From Vibrio tasmaniensis (GTDB lineage Bacteria > Pseudomonadota > Gammaproteobacteria > Enterobacterales > Vibrionaceae): a stretch of 64,000 nucleotides of DNA. The notes beneath the pieces were generated by a model. That model worked only from the letters and a program-made list of their open reading frames with translations, was not told the DNA's origin and did not search any database. Of the stretch, positions 28,293 to 35,206 are shown piece after piece (the first letter of the stretch is position 1; each line of letters starts with the position of its first letter). Where the stretch lies: positions 1,860,001 to 1,924,000 of the forward strand of contig NZ_AP025510.1 in assembly GCF_024347635.1 (NCBI RefSeq). Direction: 5' to 3'. The position numbers and the translations under genes were made by a program.

Positions 28293-28431
28293 GTATTAAG
28301 AGGCAATTCCATCTTTATTTCCCCATGGCATTGAGGCATAGTTGGTTTTAAGAAATTTTGAGTGGCATTCATTAAAGAATAGTTAACATAACTGAGTTAA
28401 CGAGCCTCATCCCGTATTTAGGAGAAATTAA

Positions 28432-28695
28432 ATGTTTGTAGTTATTTTTGGTCGCCCTGCTTGTCCATTCTGTGTTCGTGCAAAAGAGCATGCTGAAACT
28501 CTTAAAGCTAAACGCGATGACTTCAACTACCGTTATGTTGATATCCACGCTGAAGGCATCAGCAAAGCTGACCTAGAAAAGACTGTTGGTAAACCTGTAG
28601 ACACAGTGCCACAAATCTTCATCGACCAAGACCACATCGGCGGCTGCACAGAATTTGAAGCATACGCAAAAGAAAACCTAGGTCTTTTCGACTAA
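28432..28695 (+). CDS. grxA: Glutaredoxin 1
   Basis: An 87-residue glutaredoxin with the active-site C11-P-F-C14, the cis-proline motif TVPQIF and the GGCTEF glutathione-binding turn. Reduces ribonucleotide reductase and other disulfides with glutathione. The CPFC motif differs from E. coli's CPYC. AGGAG lies upstream. The gene order grxA-ybjL is shared with E. coli but is here interrupted by an IS3-family element inserted 98 bases past the stop. Confidence 0.93.
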   Translation: MFVVIFGRPACPFCVRAKEHAETLKAKRDDFNYRYVDIHAEGISKADLEKTVGKPVDTVPQIFIDQDHIGGCTEFEAYAKENLGLFD

Positions 28696-28777
28696 GCGGG
28701 AATTTCTCATACGAGAATCGACGCTAACACCTTGAACAGCTAACCAAAAGAAGAGTTAGACTGGACGATTGATATAG

Positions 28778-28785
28778 AGCCCGCT
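28778..28785 (+). terminator. Left arm of the split grxA terminator
   Basis: AGCCCGCT is the left stem arm. The right arm AGCGGGCT plus T6 lies at 30224-30236 beyond the IS. Removing the element and one ATT repeat restores an 8-bp stem with a nine-base loop and a T tail. Confidence 0.75.
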
Positions 28786-28798
28786 CATCATTTGAACT

Positions 28799-28838
28799 GA
28801 CCCCCAATAGTTGGACTCCAATTATTGGGGGTCTTTTT
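28799..28838 (+). terminator. Terminator inside the IS3-family left end
   Basis: GACCCCCAAT and ATTGGGGGTC pair around 15 bases and are followed by T5, immediately before the OrfA ATG at 28839. It overlaps the left inverted repeat, so incoming transcription would stop before reaching the transposase. Confidence 0.75.
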
Positions 28839-29348
28839 ATGTCCAAATATAGCCGAGAGCTAAAATGTATCATTGCTAAACAATGTTTAGGTGGCGCGTC
28901 ATCTCGCGATTTAGCAAAACAATATTCAATTTCTTCGAGACAGATACGGTATTGGGCTCAAGTCTTTGCCATCCATGGTACTGATTCATTTTTACCCACT
29001 AAGCATGCTGCTACTGCTCAGACAAAACGAAAAGCATTGAATTTAATGTGGACGAATGAATGGTCTCTCACGCACACTAGCGCAGTATTAAATCTCTCAT
29101 CCCCTGGAATACTCTCTGTCTGGCTCAAACGATTTAATGAGCTCGGTATCAAGGGGCTCAAAATACGCCATAAAGGAAGCCCCTCAATGAAACAGCAACC
29201 TCAACGTACCACTAAGCCTGATAATGAAATGACACTTGAGGAGCTAAGAGAGGAGTTGGTCTACTTACGAACTGAGAATGCCGTTCTAAAAAAGTTGGAA
29301 GAGTTGGAGCAGGAAAAAAACCGTCGAACAAAGAAAAAGCGGTCATAG
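28839..29348 (+). CDS. IS3-family OrfA
   Basis: A 169-residue protein with two helix-turn-helix units (about 10-50 and 65-105, including GGASSRDLAKQY and WLKRFNELG) and a C-terminal leucine-zipper-like coiled coil (ELREELVYLRTENAVLKKL). OrfA binds the IS ends and provides the N-terminus of the OrfAB transposase. The heptamer A-AAA-AAG (29288-29294) is in the right phase for a -1 frameshift into OrfB. There is no good Shine-Dalgarno; the start abuts the hairpin's T-run. Confidence 0.9.
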   Translation: MSKYSRELKCIIAKQCLGGASSRDLAKQYSISSRQIRYWAQVFAIHGTDSFLPTKHAATAQTKRKALNLMWTNEWSLTHTSAVLNLSSPGILSVWLKRFNELGIKGLKIRHKGSPSMKQQPQRTTKPDNEMTLEELREELVYLRTENAVLKKLEELEQEKNRRTKKKRS

Positions 29349-29374
29349 CTCTAACTCTTAAAGGCAAGTATCCA

Positions 29375-30187
29375 TTGAAGCACTTACTGCAGACTCTACA
29401 GCTGGCAAAAAGTGTCTTTTATTATCAGGCTCAAACGAGCAAGCGCCCAAATAACTACGAACGTGAGCTGCGGTTGATAAAGTCAATTTATCATGAGCAT
29501 AAGGGTCGATACGGCTACCGCCGTATTCACTTGGAACTAAAAAATCAGGGGTTCGCACTTAACCACAAAACGGTTCAAAGGCTTATGGCTCAGCTCAATC
29601 TTAAATCGACGGTCAGGATTAAAAAGTATCGTTCATACCGAGGAGAATCTGGAACAGCTGCTCCTAACGTGCTTGAAAGAGATTTTAGTGCGACTCAACC
29701 CGATGAAAAGTGGGTAACGGATGTCACGGAGTTCAAAGTCAAAGAGCAGAAAGTATACTTGTCTCCCGTGGTCGACTTGTTTACTCAGGAAGTGGTTGCT
29801 TATAGAGTGGCCAAAAATGCCTGCTTGCCGCTTGTCACGGATATGCTGACGGAAGCCATATCAACGCTTAAACCCAACTCAAAGCCAATTATACATAGCG
29901 ATCAAGGTTGGCAATATCGCCATCGACAGTATCAGGAAAAGGTAGCGGAGAGTGGGTTAACGCAAAGTATGTCTAGAAAAGGTAACTGCTTGGATAATGC
30001 CGTTGCTGAAAACTTTTTTGCTTTACTCAAAACAGAGATGTATCACAATCAAAGCTTTGAAGATGCAGATGCTCTGATAGAGCAAATTAAAGAATACATC
30101 GAGTACTACAATACGAAACGTATAAAAGTGAAACTAAAAGGCCTGACTCCGATAGAATATCGAGCTCAGGCCTTGAAAGCCGCTTAA
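29375..30187 (+). CDS. IS3-family OrfB (transposase catalytic part)
   Basis: A 270-residue rve-type integrase domain. The catalytic triad is D116 (WVTDVTEF), D176 (IHSDQGWQY) and E212 (NAVAENFF), with 35 residues between the second Asp and the Glu, the DD(35)E pattern. The frame is open back to 29276, so the translated product is the OrfAB fusion made by frameshifting at 29288-29294; the TTG at 29375 is nominal. No stop or deletion is seen. Confidence 0.9.
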   Translation: MKHLLQTLQLAKSVFYYQAQTSKRPNNYERELRLIKSIYHEHKGRYGYRRIHLELKNQGFALNHKTVQRLMAQLNLKSTVRIKKYRSYRGESGTAAPNVLERDFSATQPDEKWVTDVTEFKVKEQKVYLSPVVDLFTQEVVAYRVAKNACLPLVTDMLTEAISTLKPNSKPIIHSDQGWQYRHRQYQEKVAESGLTQSMSRKGNCLDNAVAENFFALLKTEMYHNQSFEDADALIEQIKEYIEYYNTKRIKVKLKGLTPIEYRAQALKAA

Positions 30188-30223
30188 CAGAAATGTCCAA
30201 CTTTATGGGGTCACTTCAATTGT

Positions 30224-30236
30224 AGCGGGCTTTTTT
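30224..30236 (+). terminator. Right arm and T-run of the split grxA terminator
   Basis: AGCGGGCT followed by TTTTT. See the left arm at 28778. Confidence 0.75.
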
Positions 30237-30375
30237 GTGACAATTTTTCAAACGGAGTAAGATTAAGGCCAATATCGAATAAAATTGAAAATAGCACTTA
30301 TAATTTATTTATATTTAGATACAATTCATTCCTCAAACTGATCCTGTGTTTCACGCTAATTATTGAGCAATCACT

Positions 30376-32058
30376 GTGAATATCGACGTTGTCTTGCTGT
30401 TAAAACAAAACCCCATCCTTCTCATCTTTGTTGTGTTATCTATTGGCCTCGCCATTGGTAAAATTCGTTTCGGTAGCCTCCAACTTGGAAACTCAATCGG
30501 TGTTCTGATTACTTCTCTTATCATGGGACATCTTGGCTTTTCCTTTAACGCCGACGCTCTCACAATTGGTTTCATGCTCTTCATTTACTGTGTAGGTATT
30601 GAAGCCGGCCCCAACTTCTTCGGTATATTCTTCAGAGATGGCAAGCATTACCTCATTCTTAGCCTGGTTGTACTTTCTACCGCCATTGCCCTTACCTACT
30701 TTTGCAGCGAATATTTGGGTCTTGGTTTCGGTCTTTCCGCAGGCATGATGGCTGGAGCACTAACAGCAACACCGATATTGGTTGGTGCGCAAGATGCGCT
30801 CAATTCAGGTTTAGCTGAAGTACCAAGAAACATGGACTTGGGTCTGGTCATAGAGAACCTATCCGTAGGCTACGCGATGGCTTATTTAGTCGGCTTAATC
30901 AGTATGATTATGTTTGCCCGCCTTATTCCAAAGCTCCAGAAAGTAAACCTACACGACTCAGCAGAACAAATAGCTCAAGAGCGCGGCTTAGGCACCTCTG
31001 GTCAGCGTAAGGTTTACTTACCCATTATCCGAGCTTATCGTGTGGGACCTGAGCTTATCTCCTGGACAGACGGCAAAAACCTTCGTGAACTTGGCATCTA
31101 TCGTCAAACGGGCTGCTACATCGAGCGCATTCGACGTAATGGTATTCTTGCCCACCCGGATGGCGATGCCATTCTGCAAGAAGGCGATGAAATCGCATTG
31201 GTTGGTTTCCCTGACAGCCACGCTCGTCTTGATCCAAGTTTCCGAAACGGCAAAGAAGTTTTTGACCGTAACCTTCTCGATCTACGAATCGTTGAAGAAG
31301 AGATCGTCGTTAAAAGTGACAACATCGCGGGCAAGCGTTTATCTGACTTAAACTTATCCGAATACGGCTGTTTCCTTAACCGCGTAGTAAGAGCTCAAAT
31401 TGAAATGCCGATGGACTTAAACATCGTACTTTCTAAAGGTGATGTACTACAAGTCAGTGGTGAAAAGAGCCGTGTTCACGGCCTTGCAGAAAAAATTGGT
31501 TTCATCTCTATTCATAGCCAAATGGCCGATTTAATGGCCTTCTGTAGTTTCTTCATTCTGGGTATTTTGTTTGGCTTGATAACCATGACATTCGGTCAAG
31601 TCTCTTTTGGATTAGGTAATGCCGTTGGGCTTCTTCTATCGGGCATCATGCTTGGCTTCTTAAGAGCAAACCACCCTACCTTCGGCTACGTTCCTCAAGG
31701 GGCGTTGAATATGGTCAAAGATCTCGGTTTGATGTTCTTTATGGTCGGTATCGGCTTGAGCGCCGGTGGTAAGATATTTGAGCATTTGACCCAAGTGGGT
31801 CCACAAGTTATCGGTATAGCACTTATCGTGAGTGTACTTCCGGTATTCTTCGCTTACCTAGTTGGCGCTTACGCACTGAAGATGAACCGAGCTCTTCTTT
31901 TTGGAGCCATCATTGGCGCACGAACCTGTGCTCCGGCAATGGACATAGTAAACGACCACGCTCGTTCAACTATTCCAGCACTGGGTTACGCGGGTACGTA
32001 CGCGATAGCCAATATATTGATGACCTTAGCGGGTACCTTTATCATTATCATTAGCTAG
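30376..32058 (+). CDS. ybjL: YbjL-type AspT/YidE-family transporter
   Basis: A 560-residue membrane protein. Two homologous membrane halves (about 1-185 and 385-560) flank two TrkA-C type cytoplasmic domains (about 205-290 and 295-375, with GDEIALVGF and [12 protein letters not shown]). This is the YidE/YbjL duplication family related to the aspartate:alanine antiporter AspT; the substrate is unproven. It starts with GTG 30376. Next to grxA in E. coli too. A terminator follows at 32095. Confidence 0.88.
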   Translation: MNIDVVLLLKQNPILLIFVVLSIGLAIGKIRFGSLQLGNSIGVLITSLIMGHLGFSFNADALTIGFMLFIYCVGIEAGPNFFGIFFRDGKHYLILSLVVLSTAIALTYFCSEYLGLGFGLSAGMMAGALTATPILVGAQDALNSGLAEVPRNMDLGLVIENLSVGYAMAYLVGLISMIMFARLIPKLQKVNLHDSAEQIAQERGLGTSGQRKVYLPIIRAYRVGPELISWTDGKNLRELGIYRQTGCYIERIRRNGILAHPDGDAILQEGDEIALVGFPDSHARLDPSFRNGKEVFDRNLLDLRIVEEEIVVKSDNIAGKRLSDLNLSEYGCFLNRVVRAQIEMPMDLNIVLSKGDVLQVSGEKSRVHGLAEKIGFISIHSQMADLMAFCSFFILGILFGLITMTFGQVSFGLGNAVGLLLSGIMLGFLRANHPTFGYVPQGALNMVKDLGLMFFMVGIGLSAGGKIFEHLTQVGPQVIGIALIVSVLPVFFAYLVGAYALKMNRALLFGAIIGARTCAPAMDIVNDHARSTIPALGYAGTYAIANILMTLAGTFIIIIS

Positions 32059-32094
32059 TTTATTCAGCGTTATAACGCTTTAGATTAGATATTT

Positions 32095-32132
32095 AAAATG
32101 CACTAATTCATCTTTGAGTTAGTGCATTTTTT
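32095..32132 (+). terminator. Terminator of ybjL
   Basis: AAATGCACTAA and TTAGTGCATTT with a 12-base loop, T-run after. Confidence 0.8.
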
Positions 32133-32234
32133 ATTGCCCGTCATATTCTTCTCTTTCTCCTATCTATCTCATCTGTTTTTAGAACTCTGTGCATCTCAAA
32201 TCAGCTCGTCATTTTTCTCAAACTACAGACAAAA

Positions 32235-32261
32235 AAATAGGCGCTCAATGAGCGCCTATTT
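32235..32261 (-). terminator. Terminator of fabV
   Basis: AAATAGGCGCTCA and TGAGCGCCTATTT around a tiny loop, with the T-run on the minus strand. It lies 22 bases past the fabV stop. Confidence 0.85.
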
Positions 32262-32282
32262 CGTTGTACTTTGATTTGTGAA

Positions 32283-33485
32283 TTAGATGTCAGCTACATC
32301 AAATTCAACAGCTGTCTCAACGTCAGCCTCGTAATCAACACCGTCAACACCGAAACCGAACAGCTTCAAGAACTCTTCTTTGTACTCAACGTAGTCAGTC
32401 AGTTCTTTTAGGTTTTCAGTTGTGATTTGAGGCCATAGGTTACGACAATGCTCTTGAATGTCATCACGAAGTTCTAGGTCGTCTAGACGTAGACGGTTCA
32501 CTTCATCAACTTCTGCTGCGCTGCCATCTGCTTTGTATAGACGTTGGCTGAACATACGGAAAATCTGTTCCATACAACCTTCGTGAATACCTTCTTCACG
32601 CATCTTCTTGAACACCATTGCGATGTAAAGAGGCATAACAGGAATAGCAGAGCTTGCTTGAGTCACAACAGACTTAAGAACAGCAACGTTCGCAGTACCG
32701 CCAGTTTGGCCTAGCTTCTCGTTAAGCGCTGACGCTGCACGATCTAGATCCATCTTAGCTTTGCCTAGCGCGCCATCCCAGTAGATTGGCCACGTTAGTT
32801 CAGTACCGATGTAGCTGTAAGCAACAGTCTTACAACCGTCAGCTAGAACACCCGCTTCAGAAAGTGCGTTAATCCAAAGTTCCCAATCTTCACCGCCCAT
32901 AACAGTAACAGTGTCTTTGATCTCTTCTTCAGTAGCAGGCTCAACGCTTGCTTCGATGATCGCATCTTTGTTTGTATCTACTGCTGTAGATGTGTACGTT
33001 TCGCCGATAGGTTTTAGAGATGAACGAATCACTTCGCCAGTCTCTGGCATTTTACGCACTGGAGATGCCAGTGAGTACACAACCATATCGATTTGACCCA
33101 GATCTTCTTTGATAAGGTCAATTGTTTTCTGTTTAGCTTCGTTAGAGAAAGCATCGCCGTTAAGGCTTTTTGAATACAGGCCTTCTTCTTTAGCTAGCTT
33201 ATCGAACGCTGCTGAGTTGTAAAAACCAGCTGTGCCCGGCTTTTTCTCAGTACCGGCTTTCTCGAAGAAAACACCGATAGTTGAAGCGCCGCCACCAAAT
33301 GCAGCCGCAATACGTGAAGACAAGCCGTAGCCACTTGAAGAGCCAACAACGAGTACACGTTTAGGTGCATTTGCGATTGGGCCTTGAGCTTTTGTGTAAG
33401 CAATTTGTTCTTTTACATTAGCTTCACAACCGACTGGATGTGTTGTAGTACAGATGAATCCGCGAATTCGAGGTTTGATGATCAT
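32283..33485 (-). CDS. fabV: Enoyl-ACP/CoA reductase FabV
   Basis: A 400-residue protein matching the Vibrio FabV family throughout. It reduces trans-2-enoyl-ACP with NADH in the last step of fatty acid elongation and is the triclosan-resistant isoform. Visible motifs: the nucleotide-binding [19 protein letters not shown] (about 48-66) and the catalytic Y-x8-K in [10 protein letters not shown] (about 235-244). ATG 33485 has AAGGAAG upstream. Between its start and fadE lies the IS50-like element. Confidence 0.95.
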   Translation of the reverse strand: MIIKPRIRGFICTTTHPVGCEANVKEQIAYTKAQGPIANAPKRVLVVGSSSGYGLSSRIAAAFGGGASTIGVFFEKAGTEKKPGTAGFYNSAAFDKLAKEEGLYSKSLNGDAFSNEAKQKTIDLIKEDLGQIDMVVYSLASPVRKMPETGEVIRSSLKPIGETYTSTAVDTNKDAIIEASVEPATEEEIKDTVTVMGGEDWELWINALSEAGVLADGCKTVAYSYIGTELTWPIYWDGALGKAKMDLDRAASALNEKLGQTGGTANVAVLKSVVTQASSAIPVMPLYIAMVFKKMREEGIHEGCMEQIFRMFSQRLYKADGSAAEVDEVNRLRLDDLELRDDIQEHCRNLWPQITTENLKELTDYVEYKEEFLKLFGFGVDGVDYEADVETAVEFDVADI

Positions 33486-33656
33486 ATTCAACTTCCTTAA
33501 AAAATCAGGTTAAGGATAAGAGTTTCGTGCGCAAATGGCATCTAATTTCTGTAAAAATGTGGTGAAAATGCAAGTGGTTGGAGCACTCAACTGATATTTG
33601 CCGACTAAGTCACCATTTGTTAACGCTTCTATTGCGACTTCTACGACAAAAACAAA

Positions 33657-33666
33657 AAAGGCACCT
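33657..33666 (-). terminator. Distal arm of the split fadE terminator
   Basis: AAAGGCACCT is the arm; on the minus strand its complement precedes a T-rich tract (TTTGTTTTTG). The partner arm is at 35183-35192 beyond the IS. Confidence 0.7.
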
Positions 33667-33688
33667 TATTAGGCTGTCTCTTATACAC

Positions 33689-33720
33689 AAATCCCTAAGC
33701 CACGCTTAGGGATTTTTTTT
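33689..33720 (+). terminator. Terminator inside the IS50-like left end
   Basis: A perfect stem AAATCCCTAAGC / GCTTAGGGATTT around CAC, followed by a T-run of about eight. It partly overlaps the left inverted repeat, 57 bases before the transposase ATG. Confidence 0.85.
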
Positions 33721-33740
33721 GAACTATTTTTAGGTTTCAT

Positions 33741-33749
33741 GATCTGATC
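33741..33749. promoter_or_regulatory. Paired GATC sites before the transposase
   Basis: GATCTGATC contains two Dam sites in the region where the transposase promoter should lie (28-36 bases before ATG 33777). In IS50 two GATC sites overlap the -10 of the transposase promoter and couple expression to replication; the same arrangement is inferred here. Confidence 0.5.
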
Positions 33750-33776
33750 ATCTAAGCAATGACAAGGATGATTATC

Positions 33777-35153
33777 ATGACCTATATAGAGCCTACCCTT
33801 TGGGCACAAAAACAGTTCGGTCAAGCCCACCTTAATGACCCTAGACGCACTCAAAGACTCGTTGCTCTCGCAGCCTCACTGGCCGAGCAACCTGGTGTAC
33901 CCGTCTCGAAACTCATTATCTCCCCTGCTGAAATGGAAGGGGCTTATCGCTTCATCCGTAATGAGCAAATCAAAGCAGAAGATATCGCAGAAGCGGGTTT
34001 TTATGTCACCGCACAAGAAGCATTAGAGCAACAAACACTTCTTGCCTTAGAAGACACCACTTCTCTCAGTTACTCCCATCGTAGCATTCGAGATGAACTC
34101 GGGCATTCCAATCAAGGCAATCGACATCGCGCCATGTTCGTACACTCAACCTTACTTTTTGCTCCCGATACTCAATCTGTTATTGGTTTAATTGAACAAC
34201 AGCGCTGGACTCGTGATATAGAAAAGCGAGGTCAAAGGCACCAGCATGCGACTCGACCATACAAAGAGAAAGAAAGTTATAAGTGGGAACAAGCCTCTCG
34301 CCATGTCGCTGAGCGACTTGGCGATAAAATTTCGGATGTCATTTCTGTGTGTGATAGAGAAGCAGACCTATTTGAATACCTCACTTACAAGCGAGAGCAA
34401 CAACAGAGATTCCTCGTTCGCTCAATGCAAAGCCGCTGTATTGAAGAGCATGATAATCGTCTTTATAGCTATGCCTCTACCCTGTTATCAGCCGGAGAGA
34501 AAGTGCTCGAAATACCGCAAAAAGGCGGTCGTAAAGCTCGCAAGGCTCATTTAGATATCAAATATGCCCCCGTGACACTCAAGTCTCCTGCTAACAAGAA
34601 AGAGTTCGATAACATTCCGCTTTACTACGTGGGATGTATAGAACAAGGAGAGAGTGATAATAAGCTCGCATGGCACTTACTGACTTCAGAGCCGATAACG
34701 AGCAAGGAAGAGGCACTCAAAATCGTCAGTTATTATGAGCGGCGCTGGCTAATAGAAGATTTTCATAAAGTCTGGAAAAGTGAAGGGACTGAAGTTGAGC
34801 AACTGAGAATGCAAAGTAAGGATAACTTAGAAAGGCTCAGCGTCGTTTTGGCTTTTATCGCGACTCGGTTACTCCAGTTGAGGTTTATGAATGAATCAGA
34901 CGAGTTATCTAAGACCAGTTGTGAGCAGGTATTAAAAGGCAAAGCGTGGAAGTTAATGTGGCTCAAGTTGGAGAGTAAAAAACTACCGAAAGAAGCGCCT
35001 AATATATCATGGGCTTACAACGGTATTGCTCGGTTAGGTGGTTGGAAGAATACCAAGCGAACAGGTCGCGCTTCTATAAAGACGTTATGGCAAGGATGGT
35101 TTAGGTTACAAACCATCCTTGAAGGGTATGAACTCGCTAAGTCTCTTGATTAA
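33777..35153 (+). CDS. IS4-family (IS50 group) transposase
   Basis: A 458-residue transposase similar to Tn5 transposase from LNDPRRTQRLV to the GWKNTKRTG region. Catalytic residues: D93 (LALEDTTSLSY), D193 (VCDREADLFEYL) and E327 within the Y-(2)-R-(3)-E-(6)-K signature (Y320, R323, E327, K334). ATG 33777 has AAGGA upstream; the frame extends to ATG 33759. Met53 (MEGAYRF, 33933) is where Tn5 initiates its inhibitor Inh (Met56). The gene has no disruption. Confidence 0.93.
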   Translation: MTYIEPTLWAQKQFGQAHLNDPRRTQRLVALAASLAEQPGVPVSKLIISPAEMEGAYRFIRNEQIKAEDIAEAGFYVTAQEALEQQTLLALEDTTSLSYSHRSIRDELGHSNQGNRHRAMFVHSTLLFAPDTQSVIGLIEQQRWTRDIEKRGQRHQHATRPYKEKESYKWEQASRHVAERLGDKISDVISVCDREADLFEYLTYKREQQQRFLVRSMQSRCIEEHDNRLYSYASTLLSAGEKVLEIPQKGGRKARKAHLDIKYAPVTLKSPANKKEFDNIPLYYVGCIEQGESDNKLAWHLLTSEPITSKEEALKIVSYYERRWLIEDFHKVWKSEGTEVEQLRMQSKDNLERLSVVLAFIATRLLQLRFMNESDELSKTSCEQVLKGKAWKLMWLKLESKKLPKEAPNISWAYNGIARLGGWKNTKRTGRASIKTLWQGWFRLQTILEGYELAKSLD

Positions 35154-35157
35154 CCAG

Positions 35158-35176
35158 ACTTGTGATCAAGAGACAG
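35158..35176 (+). repeat. Right inverted repeat of the IS50-like element
   Basis: 19 bases, inverted relative to 33674-33692, containing GATC as in the IS50 inside end. Confidence 0.85.
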
Positions 35177-35182
35177 CCTGAT

Positions 35183-35192
35183 AGGTGCCTTT
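35183..35192 (-). terminator. Proximal arm of the split fadE terminator
   Basis: AGGTGCCTTT is the complement of the arm at 33657-33666. Rejoined through one copy of CTTATTAGG they form a 10-bp stem with a TATT loop. It lies 15 bases past the fadE stop on the minus strand. Confidence 0.7.
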
Positions 35193-35206
35193 AATCATTT
35201 CTTTAT

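Larger units (their letters stand above)
27907..28431. other. Long divergent promoter region between the Fe-ADH gene and grxA
   Basis: 525 bases without a gene. It contains a TTGACA (28135-28140) overlapped by a palindrome (28137-28154) and an OxyR-type palindrome (28276-28292). The last 130 bases lead to a good Shine-Dalgarno for grxA. Confidence 0.55.
28793..30218 (+). mobile_element. IS3-family (IS150-group-like) insertion sequence
   Basis: A 1426-bp element. The ends form imperfect 24-bp inverted repeats (28793-28816 and 30195-30218) that match at 20 of 24 positions, beginning TGAA and containing TGACCCC and AGTTGGAC. ATT flanks both sides (28790-28792 and 30219-30221), a 3-bp target duplication typical of this group. 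It encodes OrfA and OrfB with a programmed frameshift, and appears intact. A hairpin with T5 (28799-28838) sits just inside the left end. Confidence 0.92.
33674..35176 (+). mobile_element. IS50-like IS4-family insertion sequence
   Basis: A 1503-bp element. Left end CTGTCTCTTATACACAAAT and right end (reverse complement) CTGTCTCTTGATCACAAGT match at 15 of 19 bases. Like IS50, the left end contains a DnaA-box-like TTATACACA and the right end a GATC. The transposase is full length and has a complete catalytic set. Flanks CTTATTAGG and CCTGATAGG look like a 9-bp target duplication that has drifted at three positions. It splits the fadE terminator. Confidence 0.92.

Noticed and set aside
33674..33692. 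Possible Tn5-based sequencing adapter contamination
   Set aside because: The end differs from the adapter after CTGTCTCTTATACACA, and a full IS with matching inverted repeat and intact transposase follows.
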